Shown: piece by piece, positions 14,098 through 27,101 of the stretch
How positions within the stretch are numbered: position 1 is the stretch's first letter
Layout: every line of letters begins with the position of its first letter
Assembly: GCA_963070105.1 (NCBI GenBank)
Contig: OY718807.1
Coordinates: 7,211,483-7,275,482, forward strand
From: Litomosoides sigmodontis
Taxonomy: Eukaryota > Nematoda > Chromadorea > Rhabditida > Onchocercidae
Reading direction: 5' to 3'
DNA: 64,000 bases
Program-made: the position numbers and the translations under genes
The notes under the pieces: generated by a model
What the model was told of the DNA's origin: nothing
Databases searched by the model: none
The model's input: the letters and a program-made list of their open reading frames with translations, nothing else

Positions 14098-14993
14098 ATC
14101 AACAGTAATGAATTATTGTTGTCACGTTGATTCACGTAAAACTTTACAAATTCAGTCATTTCCTTTTTCAAACTACAAAAAACTAAATAAATGAAATTTT
14201 GCATTTTACAAGAAATTTATGAATTCGAAGAAATGAAAGACACACTCAGTGCAGAGTTACTCATGCACGGCGTCTTTCAGCAAATATCATTTGTTTTTTT
14301 TCCCATGAAATCCTAACAATATTTACCAAACTTCCACTTGTTTATTTGTAATTACTAAATTATATTACAGCTCTTTTTTGTGAAATTTCATTGATAATTT
14401 CGAAAAAAAAAGTATACCACATTTTTCGTTGTTTTTAAGCGAATCGAAAGCGTCGTTCATTTATCCGCTACAGCTCCACTTCACAGTTCAGTCGAAAGTT
14501 GAAATTGTGAAAAAAAAAAAGAAAAAAAGGGAAACAAAAAGGCAAAGAATCGTTTTGCGGCAGAATGCTTCTGCTGCGGTAATGAGTGGTACCTGAATTG
14601 CAATGAATTCACACTGACACATTCCATTTCCGTTGTGTGTAACAATTTCCATCGTGAACGAAACGACACCGAAATGCATTAAAGTAGCCGTCCGTTGCTA
14701 AACTTCCCATGCCTTACCCGCAAAAACCTGTCTGTCCTCTCATCCCATCGCATTTGCATTTACGTGAAATGAATTAGTTCTTTTCTTTTTGCAGAAAAAA
14801 AAATTGTGAAAAAAAAATTGCATTCAAAAAGCAAAGAAAAAAAGAAATAATTGAATAGCAGGCAGCAGGAGAAGAAAGAATAATTATTAGGAGAAGGGTG
14901 GTTTTCCTTTTCTCTTTTCAAAAAGGCATTCATTCATTTATAAATTCAAGTTTTCCACTTCATGAATTTTATGGCTCATGAGATTTATGGATT

Positions 14994-15170
14994 ATTACTA
15001 CTATTATTGTCATTATTATTGTTACTATCGTTACTATTACTATTTTTGTCATTGCTACTGTTATTAGTATTGCTATGATTATTGGACGCTATTACTGTTG
15101 CTCATTATTATTAGTCATTAATTATTATTATTAATTATTATTATTAATTACTACTATTTTTAATGTTGTT
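14994..15170. repeat. ATT/ACT-rich degenerate trinucleotide repeat
   Basis: Long run of imperfect TTA/TAC/TTG triplets, the low-complexity type scattered through this window (also near 4120-4320, 49500-49575 and 51570-51690). Confidence 0.8.
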
Positions 15171-15287
15171 TTTTTATTAGCGTTTTGTTATTGTGAATTG
15201 TGAGGTGAAGGAAATGAAAAAGGAAGGATTTAGCTAGAAAAGAAACATTTATGAATGCATACTCAGTGGAACTGAAGGAATACTACG

Positions 15288-15304
15288 ACACACACACACA
15301 CACA
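15288..15304. repeat. (CA)n microsatellite
   Basis: Short CA dinucleotide tract of about eight units. Confidence 0.9.
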
Positions 15305-17141
15305 TTTGAAATATTTCACAAATTTTCAAATGATAATAGCGAGCGAGCTTCACCTCTAATCAGTGTTATTGCGATCGATACTTCTTTTGATAGTTTACCA
15401 TTAAATGCAATTTATTATTAAAGTAACTTATTACAAATTTCTAATAATTCTATTCACAATGACAGTTTTGGGAGCAATAGTGGAAGAGTATTAATATTCA
15501 AATTGTTGTGCTAACATTTAAGCTTGTCGCAGATCCGATGAGAGTGAAAGCAATGAAATGTTGAAATAAGAAATGCTCCAAATTCTCAATGGCACGCTTC
15601 TATTTGTGGTGCTGTGATATTTTTTTTTTCTTAAAATTTTTCATCATTAACTTTCTCTTTCTACTTCGACATCATCAACTTCGATCTATCAGCTAACCAC
15701 ATCGATAAAAATAAGTGCATAAAGCTTTCAATGAAAATTCAAGTTTTCCGGTAAAACCGAACACCAATAATAATTAATACTATTTTCATTACTAATATTT
15801 TAAATTAAATTTAGCAGTTTTTACTTGGTTCAGCACTTACTCCATCGCGGAATGACATTTTAAATAAATAGTTGTCGAAGCGAGTGTTCTGGCAAGCAAA
15901 TTAGGAAAAATTAAATTTTATTTTTTAATTAATTGCATTCATTTCTTGTAGCAGGAAGTTGTTGATTGAATATGCGATGCAAACACACGCTAAATTCATT
16001 TCATTAGCTATTGAAACTTTCTATTTCATTTCATACAAAATTAATTTTTGATCTTTTATTAGTAAATTTTTAATTTATAATTTGTATAAGAGATTTTAAG
16101 AAAAAAAAAGTAGGAAATGGATTAAACTAGTGCACCATACGTTCCACCACTCTTTACATATAGGTTGTTTTTTTTTCTTCAGTCACCTTTCATGAATATT
16201 AGCGATATCGAAATTTTAATTATCGTCCATTCGATTAATTCAGATTATTAAATCAATTTAACTATTTAAATACTGGTATTGAATAATTAATACAGCAACC
16301 CTTTTTTTTGTTTCTTCTTCATGTGCATTAAAATTTACGAAATTTTTAATCGTTCAAAACTTTCACTCCATTTTTCAGTCGTCCATTCATTCAAATTTGA
16401 AAATTATAATTTTATTTTTGTCTATCAAAATATCTGATGCGAATGATTTTCTACTGAAAAAAAAATTTTCAGCAGATCGAACCGGTTAATGAATGGTCGT
16501 ACTATGAAGAGGTGATGATGGTGAGGAGGGATCTTTACAGAAAGTTTAGGAATGAAGTAAAGAATGAATTTTAAAATTTATTCACTTAAAAAGGAAGCGA
16601 ACAAGCTTTTGAGTGAGCCGAAAAATAAATTACCTAAAGCACGTGCGAAAAGTGGAGGAAGAAAGAAATAGATGAGAGAAACTGCCACTGAACAATACAA
16701 CATTTTAAATGTAATCGATGCAAACAAAATTATGTCAACAATGACTGTACGACTGATTGAAAAGATCTGATTTTTCAAAAATTTTCAAACAGCCAATCTG
16801 TTCCTCTTTTTGCCTCTAATCTCTAAGTAAAACGGACGAATAGTTTCGGCATTTATTATTTTTTTTTGAAACAGTATTCGCAAAATGATGATTACAGTTA
16901 AATTGATTTAATAAAAATGCGGTGATTATTTATCTCATCCTTTGTTTTTTTTCAAACATTTTAAATTTAGTAATTAATAATCAACTCAAAAAATAACTTT
17001 TTTTTACACAGGCCTTTTTTCGGACTGCTAATTAACATCGTAAATTAACACCGCAATCATCCTTTAATACATACTCCAAAGAAAAAAAAGTTGTGGTGCG
17101 TCAACGTTGATTTAAAGAATTTAATTAATATCATCCTATTG

Positions 17142-17168
17142 ACACACACACACACACACACACACACA
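17142..17168. repeat. (CA)n microsatellite
   Basis: CA dinucleotide tract of about thirteen units. Confidence 0.95.
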
Positions 17169-18699
17169 TTTCTATTTTTTTGAGCATTTCATCATCGGAC
17201 GAAATTACGCAATATATCGCAAAAATCCTCCGTAGACAAATGAAGAGACAACGAAAACAGAGAAAGATAGAGAAAAAATAAAATATCCAATGAAATACGA
17301 TGGAATTGTGGAAAAATAAATTTAAATTTATATGAAAACAAAGATTTTATAATTGATTTATTTTTGCACCACTTTTAGCTTTTCAACAATGACATCAATC
17401 ATTTAATTTGAATTATTTTTTGAAAAAAAACAGGTACAAATTAGGAATGATCAACGGTGTGGGGTAAATGATATAGTTGTAAGTGATAATCAATTAATAG
17501 AGGGCAGATAACAGTGGGCATATCAGCTGAGCAATGCATGCAATTAATGAATCATAAAGTTCTAAAAACCGTTCGCTGAACATTTCAACAAGTAGATATT
17601 TTCTTATGAGTTGCTGTCGCCTGAGATATTAGTACTGAAAGTGCCCTAACTGATTTACATGAAAAAGCTGGATGCATGTCACATCGCCAACAAACTACGG
17701 CACTTTTTGAGTTTTAGAATGCAAAAGTTCAAAAAAGATTTAAAAACGTGAAAAAGTTTGGAGTGAAAAAAGCGGTAAAAATTTTTAAACAACAAAATAT
17801 CGCTAACTTCTAGCAAATGTTTGATAACTTATCGCGCAGTAGTGGCAGTAGAAATGGATAGTAATAATGACAATCATAATCGAAATAAATAATAGTAATA
17901 AAATAATCTCAAATCGCATCTATCGATGTGTGGGAATTAGATGAAAAGATGAGGAAAATTAACTAATGTACGTGTATTGCATTCAAAAATGGTGTCAATT
18001 GGCCGGTTGGCAAGTACGCTACAATTACACTGTGTACTAGTTCAATGAAATGAATTAAATGCAAAAATACTACTTATGCTGAGTTAAAGTTTGTCCAAAC
18101 AATCAAATACTTCTTCTTTTTCGCTTCTTTTTTATGTTTCGTTGCATAAAAACCAAGAATGGAAAAGAAAGAAGGAACGATTTAGAAAAAGCAAAAATAA
18201 AAAATAATTTCAATGAAGAAACATATTATCTTATTTGTGTCGTTCATCACAATGCAGGACGAAGAGTTCTCCAGCTCTCAGTATTATTCCTTTTTTTTGG
18301 GTCAAAATCACTCGCCAACACCGCCCAGAACACACTTCACTATCGCATTTCAAGTTTCAAGCCTTTATCCACTGACTGATCGTCAATTCCATCAGTGGTT
18401 AATGTAGTATTGACCAAAAGAAAGAAAAATTCAACAACACTCTCTAGTCGTCTTTTTCACCCACTTTAAAAATCAACCAATTTATTAGTCACAAAAATCA
18501 GCAAACAAAAAAAGAAGGAAAGAAGGAAACAATAAAAATTGGGAAAAAACAGACAGTAAATTGGTGCTTTCTAATAAAATATTTAGCGTTAGTGAGGTAA
18601 TGTCCTTAATTTTATCAAACAAATACACTTTAAACTTTTGAACTCCCGTCAAATAAAGATAATTATAGCACCGAATAAGTGGAATGATATACAACCGTG

Positions 18700-21600
18700 T
18701 CATAGCATTTTTAAACAAATGCCAACAGCTTCTGATAATAACCGACGATTTTCTCGACTTGGACTACTAATAACCGTCCGAAAGCCGCCGTTTTCAATGC
18801 ATACAGTAGCATTAAGGGTACTCTGAAAATTTGCACACTACATTTGTAAATAAGCAAAACTTCAAAGCAGTTGTGTAAAAGTACTGAATGTTTGCAATCT
18901 TACACTAGAAAAAATCTTTTAACTCCTTATGCTTGTCAATGCCATCACAGTTACCATCTTAAAATAACGCTTAGTTCTTCATGTAAATCTAAAGTATGGA
19001 AACAAATAAATACACGCTTACTAAGATGAAACGAATATTCCCATTAATTTCATCCTGCGAATATTTTAAATTCATCTGAAAGTATCAATGATGAGTTTTT
19101 TGAAATTTATACTATAATATGGACAATTATAAAATTATTGGACGGACATCACGGCTGCGTTAATTATTAAAATAAGCATTACAACATATTTTACAAAAAG
19201 AAAAAAACTGGTCAGCAAAAACGGAAACTATTCCTATTAATCTAAATTTGAATTAGGTAGTTCAATTCATCATTATTCATTTCATTCGATTCATTAATTC
19301 AATTCAAAATTGGGTAATTTAACTGTGTCATCCAAGGAATTTAAATGATAAGCAAAACTACGGACGAGTTCTCAGAGCAAAGCAAACTTACTTTTGATAA
19401 GGTTTGAGCAAATATTTCGGGATCCAGTTTCCCAACATATGTATCTCTTACTTTTGCTGTTATATCAGGCTAAAAATAACACAGTACAGCACTGGCAGCA
19501 CACAAATTTCAAAAAACAAAAACTTTTGGCAACCAAGCTGGTCATGACTTACATTAAGTTCTAGAATATTATCATAGACCGAAAGAACACCCTTCAGTGG
19601 CGAAATTCCAATATCATTATGATCATGATGGGCACGCAACTCAATGCTTCGGAGAGTCTGAAATGCTCATATTTAAATAATATGAATAAATGAATTATGC
19701 AGTTACAGGTAACCCACTCCCAACACATTGCAAAGGATTTTCAGGGGGACAAACATGAATGCTCCAGAATTCCCCCCTTACGACCATATATTTTCTCTCT
19801 AAAATATCTACTTCATTTCTACTGCAAAAAAATCAAATGTATTAATTACCAAATATGAATAGAAATAGATATAAAAACATAAACATGCCAACATCAAAAA
19901 CAACACTTTTTTGAAACTCGCTTTACAAAATAAAGTGATTAAAAAACATACATCTGGATGTAAGCGAACCCGTTTTGTTTTTGTTGTAGAAGGTATTGTA
20001 AAAGTATCGCCATAACGAAAAGTAGCCCGTGCACTCTACGAAAAAAATTGAATTTACTTCCCAAGTACGTACACTTCGGTATTCTGATATAAACGAAAGT
20101 AAGATTCGTCATAAAAAAAAACAAATGCTTACATATACAACAACAAAATCGGTGCGTTGCGATGAATTTGGTGGAGATTGTGTGTAAGCTTCGGGCATAA
20201 CCAAAAGCTTTGGTGCTAGATCCGGTAAGATAGAAGGATTCAGCTGCGAAAAATCCAATCTTGTTTCAATTGGAAAGAAAAAGGCACGTATTGAAAGTTT
20301 TTCATATGGTCCATACACACTTTGGATTGGATAATCTGGGTCTAGAACAAAAATCTTTTGCTGGAATCTAAAGGTTTTCATAGTGAACGGCTGAAACATA
20401 TGAATTATCCAAAACAATGTAACGTACAACACTGAAATATTTGAGCAAAATTGTTTAACATTTTCAAATGATCAACTTAAAGGTTTTAAAAAATTTAAAT
20501 AAAATTTTACCAGTCATTATCAGTGCATTCTTTGAATCACTCCCCCACATTTCCAAAAAATGTACAGCATTACCGACCCGTAACGAAGGGTGTCCAGTAA
20601 AAATAACGCATGGAGTTCTCATTTGTCGACAAAAATCATCATAAATGTTATCGTAGACTTTCAAACGACCATTTCTTGACATCTGCAAAATACGATCTCA
20701 AAACCTGCTTTAAGCTTCATGAGTTAAGCATAAAATTGAGTACTTTGCTACATATGCAAAAGCAATTTACAAATAGCGCACTCAGTGAATCTGCCTTCTT
20801 CCATCCCCTATCAATATTAATATGAAAATTATAGCAAATGAAAGTGAAGCGTGATCTTAGTTAAACTTGAAAATTTTTCTTTAAAATAGTACCACTCCAT
20901 GTTTAAATGGCTCTTCTGGTATGTTGACCATATTTTGCTTTTTTTCGGACAACCATTCGGCATAAATATTTGAATATGCTAACGTACTCTCCGCAACTGG
21001 TGAAATGAAATATACAGGAACATCCACTGGCACATCGTGCTTTAAATAGTTTTTTGACAAGTAACAATCGATTAATACGATTTTTTAACGTGAATTTATT
21101 ATAATTATATTAAATAAATAATTCAATTTAGTCCAGCTATTTTACCTGATCTAGCTGCATTGAAATAACTTCAAGTAAATCGTACAATATACCCGTCGGA
21201 CAAATTGGCATCAAAACGGAACCATTCCTTTTAAGTGTATCAGCAATAACAGCAAATGCGTGACATACCTTAAATGAAAGTAAAAAAGCTCTAAACATAC
21301 GATTGGCAATAGTGTCATGCTGATATTAAGACATGATAATAATAAAGAGTAATGAATTAAAAGTTTTAGGAAGTTTTAGGAATAAAATTCCAACTCAAGA
21401 ATGTCACCAGCTTCAATAAGTAGAAATATTTTGAAGATTTTCAAAATCGGTTACTTTTTTTTCGAAATTTATAGGCATCAATTTATGATCACTACTCTAA
21501 CGGATGAGGGCAGTAATCATAAAAAAGAAAATTACAAGAAAAATTCATTTATTTTAAAGCAATATGTAATCGGTATAAAAATAATTAAGATAAATTCAAT

Positions 21601-24166
21601 GAACCACATATGTAATATATCTATAGTAGTAGACTCATTTTAGTTTTTATCCTGTTATTCCTTCCAAGTATCAAATTCAGTTTTCATCTAGCCCAGTAAA
21701 TATTTCTGTGTATTGCTGCAGGAAAATGTCCCATAGGGCGATAAATTCAGAAAATATTGTATGTTGCAAGTAATGGCAAAACTTCTTACTGATGTCTCAG
21801 GACTATGTTCCGGAAAGCGACAGATGGAAGTCAATATCAGAGCATCGCAACCACGAAGCTGATCCCACTGAACCGGTTTCGTATGTGAATTTCTTGAGGA
21901 CGTTGCTGACAGATAGCCTATCTTAAAGCACCAAAAATATTTTCGAAATACGTACAACTACGCATGTCACGAAGAATAATTGACAATCTCATTATAACCG
22001 CAGAGCCATAAGTTAAATTAAACATTGAATACCCGCAATATTCTTGTTCGTTGTAAGAAGGCTATTCAGGATGTTTTAAACTTCTCGAATTAGAAAAAAA
22101 TATTCTAAAGCGAATATTCCCTTATATAGCACTAAAACATACTGAATCTCATAAGAAGCAATTGAAAACAGAATATGTTAAAAAACTACATTTTATATAA
22201 ATGCATACCTTTTCATGTTCCGTGTGCACAATCCAGTTACATGACCCTATTGAATAGCCACTTGAGTATGCCGCAACAGTTGCAGCACCGTGAATGTTCT
22301 ATAAAATGAAATCGCTCGAAACTTTTTAAAGTGTTTGGCATATAAGACTTATTCTAAATTCCATCAGATTTCTCATTAGCAGTCGATGCATACATTATCA
22401 GTATAACCGTATATCAGGAACATTAACATCTTCTAGTAACTACAAAATATTCAATTTAACTACGATTTAGGATATCAGAGCAACAATGTCAAACAGCTCG
22501 AAACACTTAGCATACAGCCATCCGCGTTCTGAACAAGACATTTCCTCTCAAAATCTCTTGAGCGTATAAGGGACAATGAGCTTAAAAAGGTTCATCATTG
22601 TCCAAAAATAGTAGTGTAAATCTTTATATTTTGAATGAATATTTAGCACAGCTTTTAAGGTAGAATTTCTCATACTTACGATAGATTCCCGAAATGAGAC
22701 TCGCTGCACTTTTGCAAGGCAATTTTCCATTTGTTCACGACTGTAAAACGGTCTCCATTCACGAGGATCACTTGTCGGAACATTAGGAAAATTCCTAAAA
22801 TTTGAAGCGCATGTATTTAAGTTAAAAAAAACTTATTCTGGTATCAAATGAACACAATAGTGATGTTATACAAAGCCAATAATCATCGAATAAAAATATA
22901 GCATGAGAAGCACTTAATAAATAAAGTTACGAGAAACATACATAAATAATGCTGGATTTTTCCATGAATGGTCCTGTTCTTCCCGATCAACTCTATCAAA
23001 GAAATCCAACAATTCTTCCATAACTAATCTTAAAAAAATTCGTTAGTCCATTTATACATTAGTCAATGACCTAAGCGTCATGCACTTTTTTATTCCGTCC
23101 ATTCGTCGCAACAAACTAATGGGTCAAAATGTTATTCGAGGCACCTTCCAAGTTGAAGTGTTGGATCAGTTGCATAAACAACACCACTGAAATTTGTTTT
23201 TTCCGTAAAAAATGGCAGAGCAAAAAGAGACATCCAATTTGACACCAATATAGCATCAACAGAATTCATCGATGTGGAACAAATCTGAAAAGTTGTAATT
23301 TTGCAAAAGCAATCCAAAATTGACAGCAACGTCTCATAATCTAAAAGGAAAAAAAATAAGAAAAGTTACTTGAGCAGGATGTACTTCAAATGGCCCATCG
23401 ACAAGAACATGTTCGCCATGTCGTTTGAGGCAATATTTTGGTGCATTTTTTGGATACGGTTGCAAGTTTGAAAAAAGTTTGCTGAAATTTGAAAACTCAA
23501 TTCAAGATATGAAATAATATGGCAAAAATATAAATGTATAAACCATCCATGTTAAGAAAACTCATTGATAAGAAACGTAACATATTCGAAAAAATGAAAA
23601 AGTGAAATAATAATACTAATAATGCAATCAGATAAACCGCTCACTAGCAATTAAACTCTAAAAATTCAAAAAATAAAAGGCAAAATAAATGAAAACTAAA
23701 AGCATAAGGAACCTTTTACAAATTGCAGCTGGAAGGAATGATGAAAGTGCATCCATATTAACAGCACAATCCAACAATATGCTTGCCGATGACCACTTTA
23801 ATAACAGACATGGTCGATATGGTTGAGGCGATAATGATATCTGGAAAAAGTTATTGCACCTGTTAATTTCAACTGACTAACCAATTACAGAAGTGTTTGT
23901 ACCACTTTATAATCCTCTTAATTGTCAGAGAAATGGTCTCGAGAAGTTTGAAAAATTTTTGTGAGACTAGGTGAAATGCTTACACTACATTATCATTTCA
24001 TGAATTGATAAAACAAAGCAAGCACACTATCCTGTTCAATATCTAATAATGCTTCACTTGAGAATTCAATTCATTGTTCATCATTAGTTTTCTTCCTCAT
24101 CTGTTCAACACACTGCTTAGACTAATACTGCTACATTCGCAATAAGGAAGTACTCACCAACTGCAT
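18700..24166 (-). CDS. ints-9: Integrator complex subunit 9 (INTS9)
   Basis: Seventeen exons: 24166-24158, 23840-23713, 23481-23370, 23284-23145, 23028-22942, 22794-22680, 22298-22209, 21921-21790, 21268-21146, 21039-20893, 20682-20511, 20341-20133, 20035-19952, 19657-19553, 19469-19392, 19075-19022, 18822-18700; 635 residues (human about 658). It aligns end to end with INTS9. Landmarks are DAILVSNW, GVVYATDPTLQLGR, SSGYSIGSCNWIV, VPVYFISPVAESTLAYS, TPCVIFTGHPSLRVG, FFPIETRLDF and MPEAYTQSPP. It has a metallo-beta-lactamase plus beta-CASP fold followed by the C-terminal domain that pairs with INTS11, the active endonuclease. Its own metal-binding His cluster is absent (SNW where a catalytic homologue has the His motif), as expected for this pseudo-enzyme. 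Nuclear role in snRNA 3' processing and transcription attenuation. The first exon is only nine bases (MQL) with a strong GTGAGT donor. Confidence 0.93.
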
Positions 24167-25310
24167 GGTAATCACACACCAGCTTCTTCGAACGAAACTA
24201 TTATTTCGACAGTAACTTATTGTTGATACTTACAGCTCCTCCATGCAAATTCCTCACAACCCGACATTCTAAAAAGAATTCCAAACGTCATCCAAGAAAA
24301 CGCCGTTAAATATAATTCAGCGTACTATGTTTTAAGTTTCATTTTTTTGTAAAAATATGTGCTATTTTCGAAATTTAACAACATTTAGCAAAACCAATGC
24401 TGCTTGTAAGTTTTCTTGATGAAATTCACAATGACATGTATATATTATTTTTGAAAGTTCAAAATTTTTAATCACTACTTCTATTAAAATGATTAAATTT
24501 CAACGCAACTATCATTTTGACAATAACTAATGCCTCTCCTACTACAATATCACTAGTTCCATATTGCTCATCTGACTTGGTATATTCGAAATAAAAAGGA
24601 AAATGGGCAAAAATCAATCAGACAAAATGTTTTGTTCTTAAAATTATCATTTATATAAAATCTTTCGATAATAGCATAAATCACTAATGTAACTTGTACT
24701 TCTCCTAAACACCTAGACACCACACACTATGCCAGCAACTTCGCAAGAATAACCTCAACACTTTTTCACAGATCATTTACTTCACTCATAATCGCTTCTC
24801 GAATATAAGCCTGTCAACACAATGTCCTCTTTAACTTTCCATTCAGCAGCATTTTAAATTTGGACATTAGCGCAACCTTCCATTTTGCATTTCTTGGAAT
24901 TTCAATTTAATCATTGTATTAATTTGGTGTTGGGTTTTTTGTGGTGAAATTTTAAACCAATTTCTGTAGGAAAGACTTTGGTAAGTTCTTTAATTTTAGT
25001 GGTAATAGTTTCATTTCTCCAAGGAAATTCGTGAAATGTTTATTCCTCTCTTTAAATTACATAAGTAAATGAAGTAGTTCGAGATTCCCATCCTCCAACA
25101 CTTTCAATCAGATCTGATTTCTACGAAACGCGTAGACAATTTTGAGCAATTAGGAACGAAATTACCGAATAATTATCGTTTTACCTGTCGAATGATACCG
25201 TAATATGCTAAGGTTAATTGCTAGAATAATATAACTGGAAAAAATGGATCTAACTAAAAGTGCTAGAATAATTGTAATTTAAGAATTTATTTGCAATATA
25301 AAAGTAGTGC
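24167..25310. promoter_or_regulatory. Divergent intergenic region between INTS9 and MTRES1-like genes
   Basis: About 1.1 kb separating two head-to-head genes, so it should hold both promoters. An acceptor-like site (GTAATTTAAG) just before 25284 could mark a trans-splice site for the + strand gene. A second ATG on the - strand (24273) follows an acceptor but gives the wrong phase for INTS9. No core promoter motif is evident. Confidence 0.4.
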
Positions 25311-26306
25311 ATGCATCTTCAGAATCAAATGATGGGAGCATTTCAGATGACAGCATTGAGTTTATCAAGGGCGTCACGATTATCACAGTTATGTCCTATC
25401 ACGAATAGTGCTATCATTCATATATTGCGTGAGTTCAAAACGCTCCCAGGACTTCGTCTGAGTAATCGACGGCCAAAAGCAGACCTTAACGCTGAAATAA
25501 CAGACGATGGCTTACCGAAGGACTATCGATTACAAGTTTGCAAGGTGAGCAGTCGGAGACTCGATTCTCTTATTTCCAAGGTAGTTGGACAAGGAAGAAG
25601 GTTTGTGTTTCATTTCGACAAGTAGTATGTTTTTTTTCCTCGTCACTTTTTAACAAAATAAGTGACTGAAGTTCAGATATTAAATTAAACGGCAGATTCT
25701 GATTTCTGATTGGCTGCTTGTGTTTCCATGACTAACACAAATTGAAAATCTTTTGACGCATAGGAATTTTTTGTGTGAGGAGTAGTGTTAGCGCTATTAT
25801 ACAGAAAAACAGTAAGAGATAAAATTGCCTTGAAATCAGATAAATTCAAAAATTCTTTCCAGACACGCTGAAAAGTTGATTCTAACTGGTAAGGTGCAGA
25901 TAAACGATCAAGATATACCGAAAAAAGCAGCTCATTATGTAAGGATTTAATCTTATTTCCATTATTACTATGGGTAACTATAAAGAGTGATCATTTGTGA
26001 AAAAGGTACTGCATTACTGAGGAGGCACTTTTCTTAAAATGTTTACATGGAAACGGGAAGACTGAGATTACTGACTAAATGATATGAATTTTCCTCAAAG
26101 TCAAAAATTGGAGATAATATATATATATATAGGTACAAGAGAACGATGTAATCGATATCTGGAAACAACCGGTAGAAGGTAACACTAAATTTGCTGAAGT
26201 TCATAGGATCGAAATAATCAATTATGCCTTAACAGAACAAGGCTATGATATTAACTTAAAATCATGGAAAAATTTCTATGTACAAAACTGGTGCGATAAA
26301 AATTAA
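25311..26306 (+). CDS. MTRES1-like S4-domain RNA-binding protein, probably mitochondrial
   Basis: Three exons: 25311-25600, 25863-25938, 26133-26306; 179 residues. The N-terminal segment is rich in Ser, Arg and Leu with few acids (MTALSLSRASRLSQL from an internal Met), typical of a mitochondrial presequence. An S4-type RNA-binding core follows (about 73-135): DYRLQVCKVSSRRLDSLISK, then RHAEKLILTGKVQIN and VQENDVIDIW. The order, the KDYR...GxGR start and the LxLTGKVQIN turn resemble metazoan mitochondrial transcription rescue factor 1 (C6orf203). The C-terminal 40 residues (INYALTEQGYDINLKSWKNF) also fit that family. It probably binds RNA in the mitochondrial gene-expression machinery. An AATAAA lies at 26458-26463. 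It sits head-to-head with INTS9 and tail-to-tail with NDC80. The orthology is inferred from pattern, not alignment. Confidence 0.78.
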
Positions 26307-27101
26307 ATTACTATGCCATTCTTCAACGTAGAATTTTCGGAGGGTTATTCTGATATACACAGAATATTTTTTTTTTCATGTCTTAGTAAAAGGTTCAGCG
26401 GGAATTTTTCGTATATAACTCTATCGATCGTTATTTTCTGTAATACTTCCAAATTTCAATAAAGGATTCTGCAATGCAACAATTGGGAAGATATATAAGG
26501 CGTTCTGAAGGTCTTTTTATGTTTCTTCTGTACTGTTTTCGTGGTTTGATGCCATATTTAATTGGCTATTCATTTCTATTCTGTTTCAAAAGTTGTCAAA
26601 AGACTCAAGAGTTCGTCCCTTTTGTCATAATCATTATTTTCATATGACACTGATTTGAGGCCTAAACTTTTCTGAAGTACACAAGGAAGTAAACAAGTTT
26701 ATTATAAATGGTAGTGGCTTTCTGATTGACATAAATGTATGAAATTGCGGGACGGAGTAGCAATGTTTTCGAATGGCGGGGTCACTTTCACTGAGAATGA
26801 TACCGTTAGTGCTTTCCCAACTATTAGTCTCAATGTCTCAATCGAAAACTGTAGTAAATTAGGTAGTCTTTTTGGACAGTACGGATAAAACACTTTGGCA
26901 CTCATACATCGTAGTAGATCAGTTGACTCGATTACTATGTTCATTTTCGTGACTCTTCATAAAAGTATTAGAGGTTCTAGTAATTTACAGAGCTATGCGA
27001 ACAGCGCAATATATAAATAAAACAAAACAAACACGAAAACTCTCCTTGAGGTACAATTAAGCATCAGTTTAACGTGAGAGCGCCATGCTTTCCAGTCTCC
27101 A
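26307..27101. other. Convergent 3' intergenic region
   Basis: Holds the 3' ends of the MTRES1-like gene (AATAAA at 26458) and of NDC80 (AATAAA on the - strand near 26697-26702). The 80-codon - strand frame at 26702-26944 shows no domain and lies in what should be the NDC80 3' flank. Confidence 0.5.

Larger units (their letters stand above)
14098..18699. other. Intergenic region, no supported gene
   Basis: About 4.6 kb with no exon-like frame. It contains an ATT/ACT-rich low-complexity block (about 14994-15170) and two CA tracts. TTTATT at 18481-18486 (AATAAA on the - strand) is a possible poly(A) signal for the INTS9 gene, about 215 bases past its stop. Confidence 0.5.

Noticed and set aside
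14481..14679. Two overlapping - strand frames upstream of the reductase gene
   Set aside because: Phe/Ser-rich translation of A-rich sequence; neither splices in phase to the Rossmann exon.
18134..18407. Two overlapping + strand frames of 64-81 codons
   Set aside because: No domain, no splice sites in phase, and they overlap each other in different frames.
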